From assembly GCA_023428515.1 (NCBI GenBank), contig JAEYXI010000109.1, positions 1 through 5,189 of the forward strand: a DNA stretch of 5,189 bases, read 5' to 3'. Positions 1 to 4,693 of the stretch are shown here, piece after piece. The position numbers and the translations under genes were made by a program. Position 1 is the first letter of the stretch. Every line of letters starts with the position of its first letter. This DNA is from Pseudomonadota bacterium (GTDB lineage: Bacteria > Pseudomonadota > Alphaproteobacteria > Rhizobiales > Rhizobiaceae). A model generated the notes under the pieces. The model did no database searches. It saw nothing but the letters and a program-made list of their open reading frames with translations, and had not been told where the DNA came from.

Positions 1-87
<87 letters not shown>

Positions 88-99
<12 letters not shown>

Positions 100-127
100 T
101 TGGAAAGCTGGATAGCTAGTTGGAAAG
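88..127. repeat. 20-bp perfect tandem duplication across the rpoD stop codon
   Basis: The unit CTGGATAGCTAGTTGGAAAG occurs at 88-107 and again, identically and without spacer, at 108-127. The first copy encodes the final Leu-Asp-Ser-stop of RpoD; the second is untranslated. The last base of the second copy is also the first base of the terminator stem. It looks like a recent replication-slippage duplication, because both copies are still identical. Confidence 0.95.
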
Positions 128-150
128 GGCGCCTCGTGGGCACCCTTTTT
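127..150 (+). terminator. Intrinsic terminator of rpoD, possibly shared with the convergent gene
   Basis: GGGCGCC (127-133) pairs with GGCACCC (139-145) around the loop TCGTG, with one C-A mismatch, and is followed directly by five T (146-150). Three A at 124-126 can pair with the first T residues and lengthen the stem. The element sits in the 61-bp gap between two convergent genes. Read on the minus strand, the stem is followed by TTTCC, a weak U-tract, so it may also stop transcription of the Coa1-like gene. Confidence 0.85.
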
Positions 151-160
151 GCGTCACGAT

Positions 161-805
161 TCAGATGTCGACCGGCCTGTTCGGGATTAGCAGATTGTCC
201 TTGTTGACGAGCACGATCGGGGCATCGGAGCCGTCGACGGTGACGAGCAACAGGCGAATGTCCCACTGTCCATTGCTTCGGACAGCATAGGAAGTCACGT
301 TGCCGGAGCCATTGCTGCCGGTGATCGGAATCCCAAGGCTGGCGGATCCGGTTCCTCCTGCCTCCACCGTCACGTTCCCACCGGTCCAGAATCCTGTCTC
401 GATGGGATCGCCGAGCGCGGCGCGGACGCGGTCGTCCGCGCGCACGATCTGCATGCTGACCTGGTAGGCCTCGCTGTTTTTCAGGATACGGGGGACGCTG
501 ACGACGGATCCCACGACACCGGCGATTACGACGATCCAACTGATGAGCCCGAAGACAGCCCATTTGTGTTGAGTCTTGCGGAAGTGTTCGGCGTCCTTCC
601 AGTAGCGGTTGCGCCAAGCCCAGCGGCTGCCTCTCAGCCCGAGCACGATCATCATGATGAGGTTCAGCCCGGGGATGAGGGCGAGCAGCGCAATGAACGT
701 GCTGTTGCCTATGCCCCAGATCCAGTTGAGGAAAAACGCTCCCCAGTTCCAGCGATCGAGTTCGGCTGGGATTTCGGCCGGATCGTTCAACGCACCGTTG
801 CTCAC
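161..805 (-). CDS. Coa1-like family membrane protein
   Basis: A 214-residue protein is read from GTG at 805-803. That start has an AGGGAG Shine-Dalgarno sequence about 7 nt upstream; an in-frame ATG 13 codons further up (844) has none. The N-terminus carries an aromatic motif, RWNWGAFFLNWIWG (residues 18-31), then a hydrophobic segment (about 35-57). A basic/aromatic linker follows with GSRWAWRNRYW (59-69) and HFRKTQHKW (74-82), and a second hydrophobic segment spans about 82-102. The remaining ~110 residues form a soluble domain with ALGDPIETG, a glycine-rich GSNGSGNVTSYAV stretch and NGQWDIRLLLV. This pattern resembles proteins annotated as cytochrome c oxidase assembly factor Coa1 family, where a Tim21/Coa1-like domain follows membrane segments. 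A role in oxidase assembly is inferred from the mitochondrial name only; no oxidase genes are nearby. It is convergent with rpoD and divergent from the methyltransferase-like gene. Confidence 0.75.
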   Translation of the reverse strand: MSNGALNDPAEIPAELDRWNWGAFFLNWIWGIGNSTFIALLALIPGLNLIMMIVLGLRGSRWAWRNRYWKDAEHFRKTQHKWAVFGLISWIVVIAGVVGSVVSVPRILKNSEAYQVSMQIVRADDRVRAALGDPIETGFWTGGNVTVEAGGTGSASLGIPITGSNGSGNVTSYAVRSNGQWDIRLLLVTVDGSDAPIVLVNKDNLLIPNRPVDI

Positions 806-897
806 TGATTCTCCCTTCAGGGCGGCTCGCGACCAGCCTGCCATGACGTATGAGAGAGAGCCAAAAGCCGCAAGCGCGCTTTCAATGGGGCCTGCGA

Positions 898-926
898 GTT
901 ATGGCTTGAATGCGACCTCATCGCAA
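898..926 (-). promoter_or_regulatory. Candidate sigma-70-type promoter for the Coa1-like gene
   Basis: On the minus strand, TTGCGA (926-921) and CATAAC (903-898) are separated by exactly 17 bp. Each matches the -35 or -10 consensus at four of six positions. Transcription would start near 891, leaving a leader of about 85 nt before the GTG at 805. The -35 box overlaps the TGCGA/TCGCA repeat cluster, so a protein bound there would block this promoter. This is inferred from sequence match only. Confidence 0.35.
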
Positions 927-940
927 TAAATGCGACATCA
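909..940. repeat. Helically phased TGCGA/TCGCA/TGCGA cluster, candidate operator
   Basis: TGCGA (911-915), TCGCA (921-925) and TGCGA (931-935) occur at an exact 10-bp period in alternating orientation, so neighbouring copies form inverted repeats with 5-bp spacers. On a larger scale, AATGCGACCTCA (909-920) repeats as AATGCGACATCA (929-940), a direct repeat with one mismatch at a 20-bp offset. Outer CTTGA (905-909) and TCAAG (938-942) are also complementary. Such one-turn phasing is typical of cooperative binding of dimeric regulators on one DNA face. No specific regulator is recognised. Confidence 0.5.
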
Positions 941-1005
941 AGGGTTTATTTCCCTGACCCTGCGGCTTATGCTGCGCCGCATCCAACAACTATGGAGCTT
1001 TCGCC

Positions 1006-1037
1006 TTTCGCGCCGTGGCGCGCGAAATCCCTTTTCG
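1006..1037 (+). other. Two mutually exclusive hairpins in the methyltransferase leader
   Basis: TTTCGCGC (1006-1013) and GCGCGAAA (1020-1027) form a perfect 8-bp stem with the 6-nt loop CGTGGC. The 3' arm's last five bases, CGAAA (1023-1027), can instead pair with TTTCG (1033-1037) across a 5-nt loop, so only one structure can form at a time. The pair ends 25 nt before the proposed ATG at 1063. It may act as a leader switch or attenuator, or be incidental in this GC-rich DNA. It does not match any riboswitch class I recognise. Confidence 0.35.
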
Positions 1038-1062
1038 TTTCAGGAATCAGGATCCCCACAAT

Positions 1063-1926
1063 ATGGAGATGTCACCCCTGGCCGTTGCCGGGCCAACCTA
1101 CGATCACACCGGAAAGTTGAACCTCGACCACGTCTACAACAAGCCCGACCCAAGGGGCTATTTCTCCACCCTGTCCAAGCTCGACTATTGCGTGCCCGAA
1201 GTCGCCAAGCCGTTCTTCAAGCGGCTACTGGAGGCGAAGCGTGAAGCGAACGGCGAAGCCGCCGCCAAGATCGTGGATGTCGGCTGCTCCTACGGCGTGA
1301 ACGCCGCCCTGCTCAAGCACGACATGTCGCTCGACGATCTCTACCGGCTCTACAATGACGAGGCGCCCGCCGACAAGGCGGCGATGCTCGAACGCGACCG
1401 TGCGCTTTTCTCCGATTCCGCCGATGAGGCGCTCTCTATCGTCGGCCTCGATGTGGCGCAGAATGCCGTCGCCTACGCGGTCGATGTGGGCATCCTGGAT
1501 GCAGGCATAGCTGCCGACCTGGAGCGGCAGGACCCCTCGGCTGACGATATGCGCGTCTTCGAGAATGCCGACCTGATCATCTCGACCGGATGCGTCGGCT
1601 ATGTCACGAGCTCGTCGCTGGAACCGCTGGTGGAGGCGGGGCGGGATGCCTGGATGGCCAATTTCGTGCTGCGCATGTTCGACTACGAACCGGTCGAGGA
1701 CATGATGGCCAGCCACGGATATGTGACGGAACGCCTCGAAGGCACACTGTTTCCGCAGCGCCGTTTCGTCTCCGAGGCGGAGCATCTGCAGGTGCTCGAC
1801 AATCTGCGCGAGCGCGGCCTGTCGCCGGCCGCCGCGGAGCGCGACGGCTGGTACCTCGCCGAACTGCACGTCTCTCGCCCGGCGGACCAGGCCAGCAAGC
1901 CGTTGGAGACGATATTCTCGCCCTGA
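1063..1926 (+). CDS. SAM-dependent methyltransferase-like protein
   Basis: A 287-residue protein is read from ATG 1063, which has AGGA at 1049-1052 (10 nt spacing). The frame stays open back to a GTG at 1015, but that codon lies in a hairpin loop without a Shine-Dalgarno sequence. ATG 1069 is also possible. Residues 70-80, IVDVGCSYGVN, match motif I (the SAM-binding glycine loop) of class I Rossmann-fold methyltransferases. SIVGLDVAQNAVAYA (125-139) looks like beta2 with the acidic residue D130 that would bind the SAM ribose, and ADLIISTGCVGYV (169-181) fits beta4. About 45 residues, rich in D, E, A and Y, separate motif I from beta2, more than the usual 15-20, suggesting an inserted helical element. 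The N-terminus (DHVYNKPDPRGYF) and C-terminus (FDYEPVEDMMASHGY) are not domains I recognise. The protein is probably cytoplasmic. The substrate is unknown and no partner gene is adjacent, so the gene appears to be monocistronic. Confidence 0.72.
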   Translation: MEMSPLAVAGPTYDHTGKLNLDHVYNKPDPRGYFSTLSKLDYCVPEVAKPFFKRLLEAKREANGEAAAKIVDVGCSYGVNAALLKHDMSLDDLYRLYNDEAPADKAAMLERDRALFSDSADEALSIVGLDVAQNAVAYAVDVGILDAGIAADLERQDPSADDMRVFENADLIISTGCVGYVTSSSLEPLVEAGRDAWMANFVLRMFDYEPVEDMMASHGYVTERLEGTLFPQRRFVSEAEHLQVLDNLRERGLSPAAAERDGWYLAELHVSRPADQASKPLETIFSP

Positions 1927-1949
1927 GTACCCAAGCGGTATGTAACTCG

Positions 1950-1980
1950 ATGCAGGGCCACGTATCCGGCGGCCCTGCAT
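1950..1980 (+). terminator. Perfect 10-bp stem-loop downstream of the methyltransferase gene
   Basis: ATGCAGGGCC (1950-1959) and GGCCCTGCAT (1971-1980) are exact reverse complements separated by an 11-nt loop. The structure begins 23 nt after the stop codon, where a terminator is expected. No T-tract follows on the plus strand, and none is apparent on the minus strand. It is therefore either a weak or Rho-assisted terminator or a 3'-end stabilising hairpin. Confidence 0.6.
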
Positions 1981-2031
1981 TGCCGGGCCAGGATCGGCCG
2001 CTCGTCATGCACCCCCTCTCAAGAGTCTAGC

Positions 2032-2060
2032 TTGCCGCCAAGCCTGCGCGGGAGGATACT
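2032..2060 (+). promoter_or_regulatory. Candidate sigma-70-type promoter for the GYD-DCC gene pair
   Basis: TTGCCG (2032-2037) and GATACT (2055-2060) are 17 bp apart, each matching four of six consensus positions. Transcription would begin near 2067, about 84 nt before the GYD start codon. GCCAAG (2037-2042) and CTTGGC (2062-2067) are complementary and bracket the spacer and -10. The rest of the 224-bp gap (1927-2150) shows no coding signal beyond this and the hairpin at 1950-1980. Confidence 0.3.
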
Positions 2061-2150
2061 CCTTGGCGTCGGATGCATTGAGGGCGATTGACCCGGATGC
2101 CCGCCCCGGCAGTTTGTGCCGTGCTCCGTGGCCCCGGAGGGAGGTGTGCC

Positions 2151-2444
2151 ATGATGACATACATCAGCTTGATCAACTGGACCGAGCAGGGCGTACGCGA
2201 TGTCAAAGCCTCACCCAAGCGCCTCGATGCGTCAAGGAAGTTGCTCGGCGAGTTGGGTGGCTCGATGAAAGGCTTCTACCTCACCATGGGCGAGTGCGAC
2301 ATGGTCGCAATCATCGAGGCTCCAGACGATGCGGCAGCCGCGCGTTTCACATTGACCCTCGCCCAGGGCGGCAACGTCAGGACGCGCACGATGAAGGCGT
2401 TTCCGGAACTCGCCTATCGCGACATCATCTCCTCGATAGGCTAG
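2151..2444 (+). CDS. GYD domain-containing protein
   Basis: A 97-residue protein starts at ATG 2151, with a strong Shine-Dalgarno sequence GGAGGGAGG (2136-2144) 6 nt upstream. ATG 2154 is the next codon and equally possible. The frame extends upstream to 2088, but that part lies before the ribosome-binding site. The sequence MMTYISLINWTEQGVRDVK, a GGSMKGFYLTMGECDMVAII core (about 36-55) and EAPDDAAAARFTLTLAQGGNVRT are diagnostic of the GYD family. These are small ferredoxin-like alpha/beta proteins of about 95-105 residues with a conserved Gly-Tyr/Glu-Asp type core; here the core is GEC-DMV. Biochemical function is unknown for the family, and the protein should be cytoplasmic. It is followed after 10 bp by the DCC-family gene, so the two are probably co-transcribed. 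Confidence 0.85.
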   Translation: MMTYISLINWTEQGVRDVKASPKRLDASRKLLGELGGSMKGFYLTMGECDMVAIIEAPDDAAAARFTLTLAQGGNVRTRTMKAFPELAYRDIISSIG

Positions 2445-2454
2445 CGTCTCGACG

Positions 2455-2829
2455 ATGGCGGGACTGACTGTCTGGTACAACACCCGCTGCCCGGTTTGCG
2501 ACGCAGGCATCCGCCATCAGAAGAAGCGGCTGGTCGAGGCAGTGAAGGCCGGCCGTATCGCATTCCGCGACATCAACCTCGAGCCCGATGCGCTCGCCCG
2601 CCACGGCGCGTCGCTGGAGGACATCAGGCGTAGGCTCCACGCCACCGATGCCGAGGGATGGCTGCTCGTCGGCGCCGACGTAGCTGTCGCGGTCTGGCGC
2701 GCGACGCCGGGCGAGGGGTGGCTCGCCGTGCTCCTCGGCAATCCGGTCGTCCTGCCAGTCACGCGCTTCGTCTACGACCGCTTCGCCGACCTGCTCTACG
2801 CGTGGAACAGGCGAAAGGGGCGCTGGTAG
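2455..2829 (+). CDS. DCC-family (DUF393) thiol-disulfide oxidoreductase-like protein
   Basis: A 124-residue protein starts at ATG 2455, 10 bp after the GYD stop. No good Shine-Dalgarno sequence is visible, so translation may be coupled to the upstream gene. The N-terminal LTVWYNTRCPVCDAGIRHQK (residues 4-23) is the signature of the DCC1-like/DUF393 family: a beta-strand followed by a thioredoxin-like CPVC (C12, C15). Most members have DGxCxxC here; this one has NTRCPVC, lacking the acidic residue. AFRDINLEPDALARHG (about 36-51), GWLLVGADVAVAVWRATPG and a C-terminal helix RFVYDRFADLLYAWNRRKGRW complete the family pattern, and length is normal. The CxxC suggests thiol-disulfide exchange, but substrates of this family are poorly defined. 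No signal peptide is seen, so it is likely cytoplasmic. It ends 39 bp before marR, which has its own promoter/operator. Confidence 0.85.
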   Translation: MAGLTVWYNTRCPVCDAGIRHQKKRLVEAVKAGRIAFRDINLEPDALARHGASLEDIRRRLHATDAEGWLLVGADVAVAVWRATPGEGWLAVLLGNPVVLPVTRFVYDRFADLLYAWNRRKGRW

Positions 2830-2833
2830 CTCT

Positions 2834-2865
2834 TGCGTTTTCCAAATTCGCGGGTATATACCCGC
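2834..2865 (+). promoter_or_regulatory. marR promoter with overlapping 16-bp palindromic operator
   Basis: GCGGGTATATACCCGC (2850-2865) is a perfect 16-bp palindrome ending 3 nt before the marR ATG. It contains a -10-like TATATA (2855-2860), or TATACC (2857-2862) at 17-bp spacing from TTGCGT (2834-2839). Transcription would start at or very near the ATG, implying a leaderless mRNA. A MarR dimer bound to the palindrome would cover the -10, giving autorepression. The near copy at 3280-3295 before the MFS gene supports an operator role. Confidence 0.75.
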
Positions 2866-2868
2866 TTC

Positions 2869-3264
2869 ATGTCCGCCTGTTATTGCATAGTCCTGCGAAA
2901 GGCCTCGCGCCGGCTTACCTCGCTCTATGACGAGGCGCTGGCGCCGTTCGGTATTAACCTCGCGCAATACAGCCTGCTGAGTAACGTCGTGCGGCGCGCA
3001 CCGATCTCGTTGACGGAGCTCGGCCGGCTGCTCGACCTCGACCGCTCCACCGTCGGCCGCAACGCCCGCGTGATGGCCCGCATGGGCTTGCTCGTCATGG
3101 GGCCCGGCGAGGATCAACGCGAGCAGGCGCTGTCGCCGACCGAGCGGGGCAGGGCGGTGTTTGCCCATGCCGTCCCTGTCTGGGAGCGTGTCCAGCAGGA
3201 CATCGAAGCGAAGCTCGGGCCGCAAAAGGCCGAGCAGTTGCAAAGCCTGCTGGCCGAACTGTGA
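2869..3264 (+). CDS. MarR-family transcriptional regulator
   Basis: A 131-residue winged-helix regulator starts at ATG 2869. The frame is open back to a TTG at 2833, but this would place the palindromic operator inside the gene. The N-terminal helix reads CYCIVLRKASRRLTSLYDEA (residues 4-23), followed by LAPFGINLAQYSLL, the typical MarR dimerisation region. The wHTH spans about 45-95: ISLTELGRLLDLDRSTVGRN with recognition helix STVGRNARVMARMGLL, then the wing GEDQREQALSPTERG with the conserved D82-x-R84. The closing helices (QDIEAKLGPQKAEQLQSLL) complete the dimer interface. Cys4 and Cys6 are close together at the N-terminus and could sense oxidants, as in some MarR proteins; this is not shown here. 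It probably represses itself and the downstream MFS-LysE unit through the two palindromes. The ligand is unknown. Confidence 0.93.
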   Translation: MSACYCIVLRKASRRLTSLYDEALAPFGINLAQYSLLSNVVRRAPISLTELGRLLDLDRSTVGRNARVMARMGLLVMGPGEDQREQALSPTERGRAVFAHAVPVWERVQQDIEAKLGPQKAEQLQSLLAEL

Positions 3265-3279
3265 TTTTTAGAAGCGAAA

Positions 3280-3295
3280 ACGGGTATCTACCCGT
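3280..3295. promoter_or_regulatory. Second MarR-type palindromic operator, upstream of the MFS gene
   Basis: ACGGGTATCTACCCGT (3280-3295) is a palindrome broken only at its central T/C pair. Its 14-bp core differs at a single base from that of the marR palindrome (CGGGTATATACCCG at 2851-2864). It lies in the 67-bp gap between marR and the MFS gene, 36 nt before the MFS start codon. TATCTA occupies the place of TATATA in the first copy and may be the -10, though no convincing -35 is seen. It probably lets MarR repress the transporter genes. Confidence 0.72.
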
Positions 3296-3300
3296 AATAA

Positions 3301-3318
3301 CGCCGCGGTACAGCGGCG
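3301..3318 (+). other. 5'-leader hairpin before the MFS ribosome-binding site
   Basis: CGCCGC (3301-3306) and GCGGCG (3313-3318) form a perfect all-GC 6-bp stem with loop GGTACA. It ends 2 nt before the Shine-Dalgarno sequence AAGGAG (3321-3326). If transcription starts just after the operator, this hairpin would sit at the extreme 5' end of the mRNA, where such structures can protect against decay. No T-tract follows, so it is not a terminator. Confidence 0.4.
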
Positions 3319-3331
3319 AGAAGGAGACAAC

Positions 3332-4627
3332 ATGATCTCGAACCGCCTCGCCGCATGGCTCGCCAGCCGCGACATCCACTACGGATGGGTCGTCGCCGGC
3401 ACGACCTTCCTCACCATGCTGGCGACCGCCGGCGCGATGGGTTCCGCCGGCGTGCTGATCCAGCCGCTGCAGCAGGAGTTCGGCTGGTCGAACGCCGAGA
3501 TATCCTTCGCGCTCGCGGTCCGCCTCGTTCTCTTCGGCCTGTTCGGTCCCTTCGCGGCGGCCTTCATGAACCGCTTCGGCGTGCGCCAGGTGGCAAGCGC
3601 AGCGCTTGTGCTGATCGCCTCCGGCATCGTGGCTTCCTTCGGCATGACCGAGGTCTGGCAGCTCGTGGCGCTCTGGGGCGTCGTCATCGGCATCGGCACG
3701 GGCATGACCGCGCTGGTGCTCGGCGCCACTGTGGCTGCGCGCTGGTTCAGCCACAGGCGCGGGTTGGTCGTCGGACTGCTGACGGCGAGCAACGCGACCG
3801 GCCAGCTCGTCTTCCTGCCGCTCCTTGCAAGCCTCACCGAAGCCTATGGCTGGCGCAGCGCGCTCGCCTTCTCCGTCGCCGTGCTGCTCGTGGCGCTGCT
3901 TGCCGTGCTCGTGCTGATGCGCGACCGGCCCTCCGATCTCGGCCTGCCGCCCTATGGCGAGCGTTCAGTCGTGCCGCCACCGGCGGCGGCCGGCGGGCTG
4001 GTGACGCTGCTCACCTCGCCGCTCGTCGCGCTGCGTGATGCCTCGCGCACCGGCGTCTTCTGGGTGCTTTTCCTCACCTTCTGGGTCTGCGGCTTCAGCA
4101 CCAACGGCCTCATCCAGACGCACTGGATCTCGATCTGCAGCGATTTCGGCGTCGCACCGGTGGGCGCGGCCGGCATGCTCGCCCTCATCGGCGTGTTCGA
4201 CCTCGCCGGCACCATCCTGTCGGGCTGGCTGTCGGACCGCTTCGACAATCGCTGGCTGCTCTTCTGGTTCTACGCCTTGCGCGGCCTGTCGCTGATCTAT
4301 TTGCCATTCACGGATTTCGGCATCTACGAACTGTCGCTCTTCGCCGTCTTCTATGGCCTCGACTGGGTGGCGACGGTGCCGCCCACGGTAAAGCTCGCCG
4401 CCGAGCGGTTCGGGCCGGAAAGGGCAGGGCTGGTGTTCGGCTGGGTGTTCGCCGGCCATCAGCTTGGCGCAGCCTCCGCTGCCTGGTTCGCCGGCGCCAC
4501 GCGCACCGGCTTCGAGACCTACATGCCCGCGCTCTTCATCGCCGGCACCTTCTGCCTGATGGCGGCGGTGCTCATCCTGTCGCTGTCGCGCCCGGCAAGC
4601 CGCGAGGCGGCGCTGCAGCCAGCTTGA
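3332..4627 (+). CDS. MFS transporter, monocarboxylate/oxalate-formate antiporter-like
   Basis: A 431-residue inner-membrane protein starts at ATG 3332, with AAGGAG at 3321-3326 (5 nt spacing). The N-terminus IHYGWVVAGTTFLTMLATAG (residues 15-34) and QPLQQEFGWSNAEISFALAV are typical of the MFS subgroup annotated as monocarboxylate or oxalate/formate antiporter-like. Hydrophobic segments fit 12 transmembrane helices in two halves, split by a cytoplasmic loop at about 196-238 that is proline-rich (RDRPSDLGLPPYGE). Motif A-like sequences lie between TM2-3 (GPFAAAFMNRFGVRQ, 72-86) and in the second half (SGWLSDRFDNRW, 297-308). Length is normal for the family. It sits behind a MarR operator and 45 bp before a LysE-family exporter, which favours efflux of a toxic or excess metabolite; import of an organic acid cannot be excluded. 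The substrate is not readable from sequence. Confidence 0.9.
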   Translation: MISNRLAAWLASRDIHYGWVVAGTTFLTMLATAGAMGSAGVLIQPLQQEFGWSNAEISFALAVRLVLFGLFGPFAAAFMNRFGVRQVASAALVLIASGIVASFGMTEVWQLVALWGVVIGIGTGMTALVLGATVAARWFSHRRGLVVGLLTASNATGQLVFLPLLASLTEAYGWRSALAFSVAVLLVALLAVLVLMRDRPSDLGLPPYGERSVVPPPAAAGGLVTLLTSPLVALRDASRTGVFWVLFLTFWVCGFSTNGLIQTHWISICSDFGVAPVGAAGMLALIGVFDLAGTILSGWLSDRFDNRWLLFWFYALRGLSLIYLPFTDFGIYELSLFAVFYGLDWVATVPPTVKLAAERFGPERAGLVFGWVFAGHQLGAASAAWFAGATRTGFETYMPALFIAGTFCLMAAVLILSLSRPASREAALQPA

Positions 4628-4648
4628 CGGTCGAGCTTGACACAAGAC

Positions 4649-4693
4649 GAGGAGGGATGGCTTGCTCGGCATATGAGCATCGAATTCCTCCTC
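4649..4693 (+). promoter_or_regulatory. LysE-family gene translation start with possible SD-sequestering fold
   Basis: The only good Shine-Dalgarno sequence, GAGGAGGG (4649-4656), is 16 nt from the ATG at 4673, longer than usual. GAGGAGG (4649-4655) is perfectly complementary to CCTCCTC (4687-4693) within codons 5-7. Inside this, TGCTC (4663-4667) can pair with GAGCA (4675-4679). The nested fold would hide the Shine-Dalgarno sequence and start codon, or the inner hairpin alone could bring them closer. This is inference from complementarity only. Confidence 0.3.

Noticed and set aside
842..844. ATG at 844-842 (minus) as start of the Coa1-like gene
   Set aside because: No Shine-Dalgarno sequence precedes it, while GTG at 805-803 has AGGGAG at proper spacing and gives a more usual N-terminus.
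941..955. AGGG-TTTATTT-CCCT inverted repeat as an operator or hairpin
   Set aside because: Only a 4-bp stem with a 7-nt loop, expected by chance; not called.
1015..1017. GTG at 1015 as start of the methyltransferase-like gene
   Set aside because: It lies in the loop of an 8-bp hairpin and has no ribosome-binding site; ATG 1063 has AGGA upstream.
1225..1980. Minus-strand open frame of 251 codons opposite the methyltransferase-like gene
   Set aside because: Arginine/histidine-rich shadow translation; the plus strand carries clear Rossmann motifs and a Shine-Dalgarno sequence.
2425..3243. Minus-strand open frame of 272 codons across the DCC and marR genes
   Set aside because: No recognisable domain; it overlaps two well-supported plus-strand genes and a palindromic operator.
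4637..4642. Perfect -35 hexamer TTGACA upstream of the LysE-family gene
   Set aside because: No acceptable -10 lies 16-18 bp downstream (the sequence there is GCTTGC), and the nearest AT-rich hexamer is 27 bp away, so it is not called a promoter.
4657..4659. ATG directly after GGAGGG as start of the LysE-family gene
   Set aside because: It is out of frame with the conserved LysE sequence and touches the Shine-Dalgarno sequence; the in-frame ATG at 4673 gives the usual family N-terminus.
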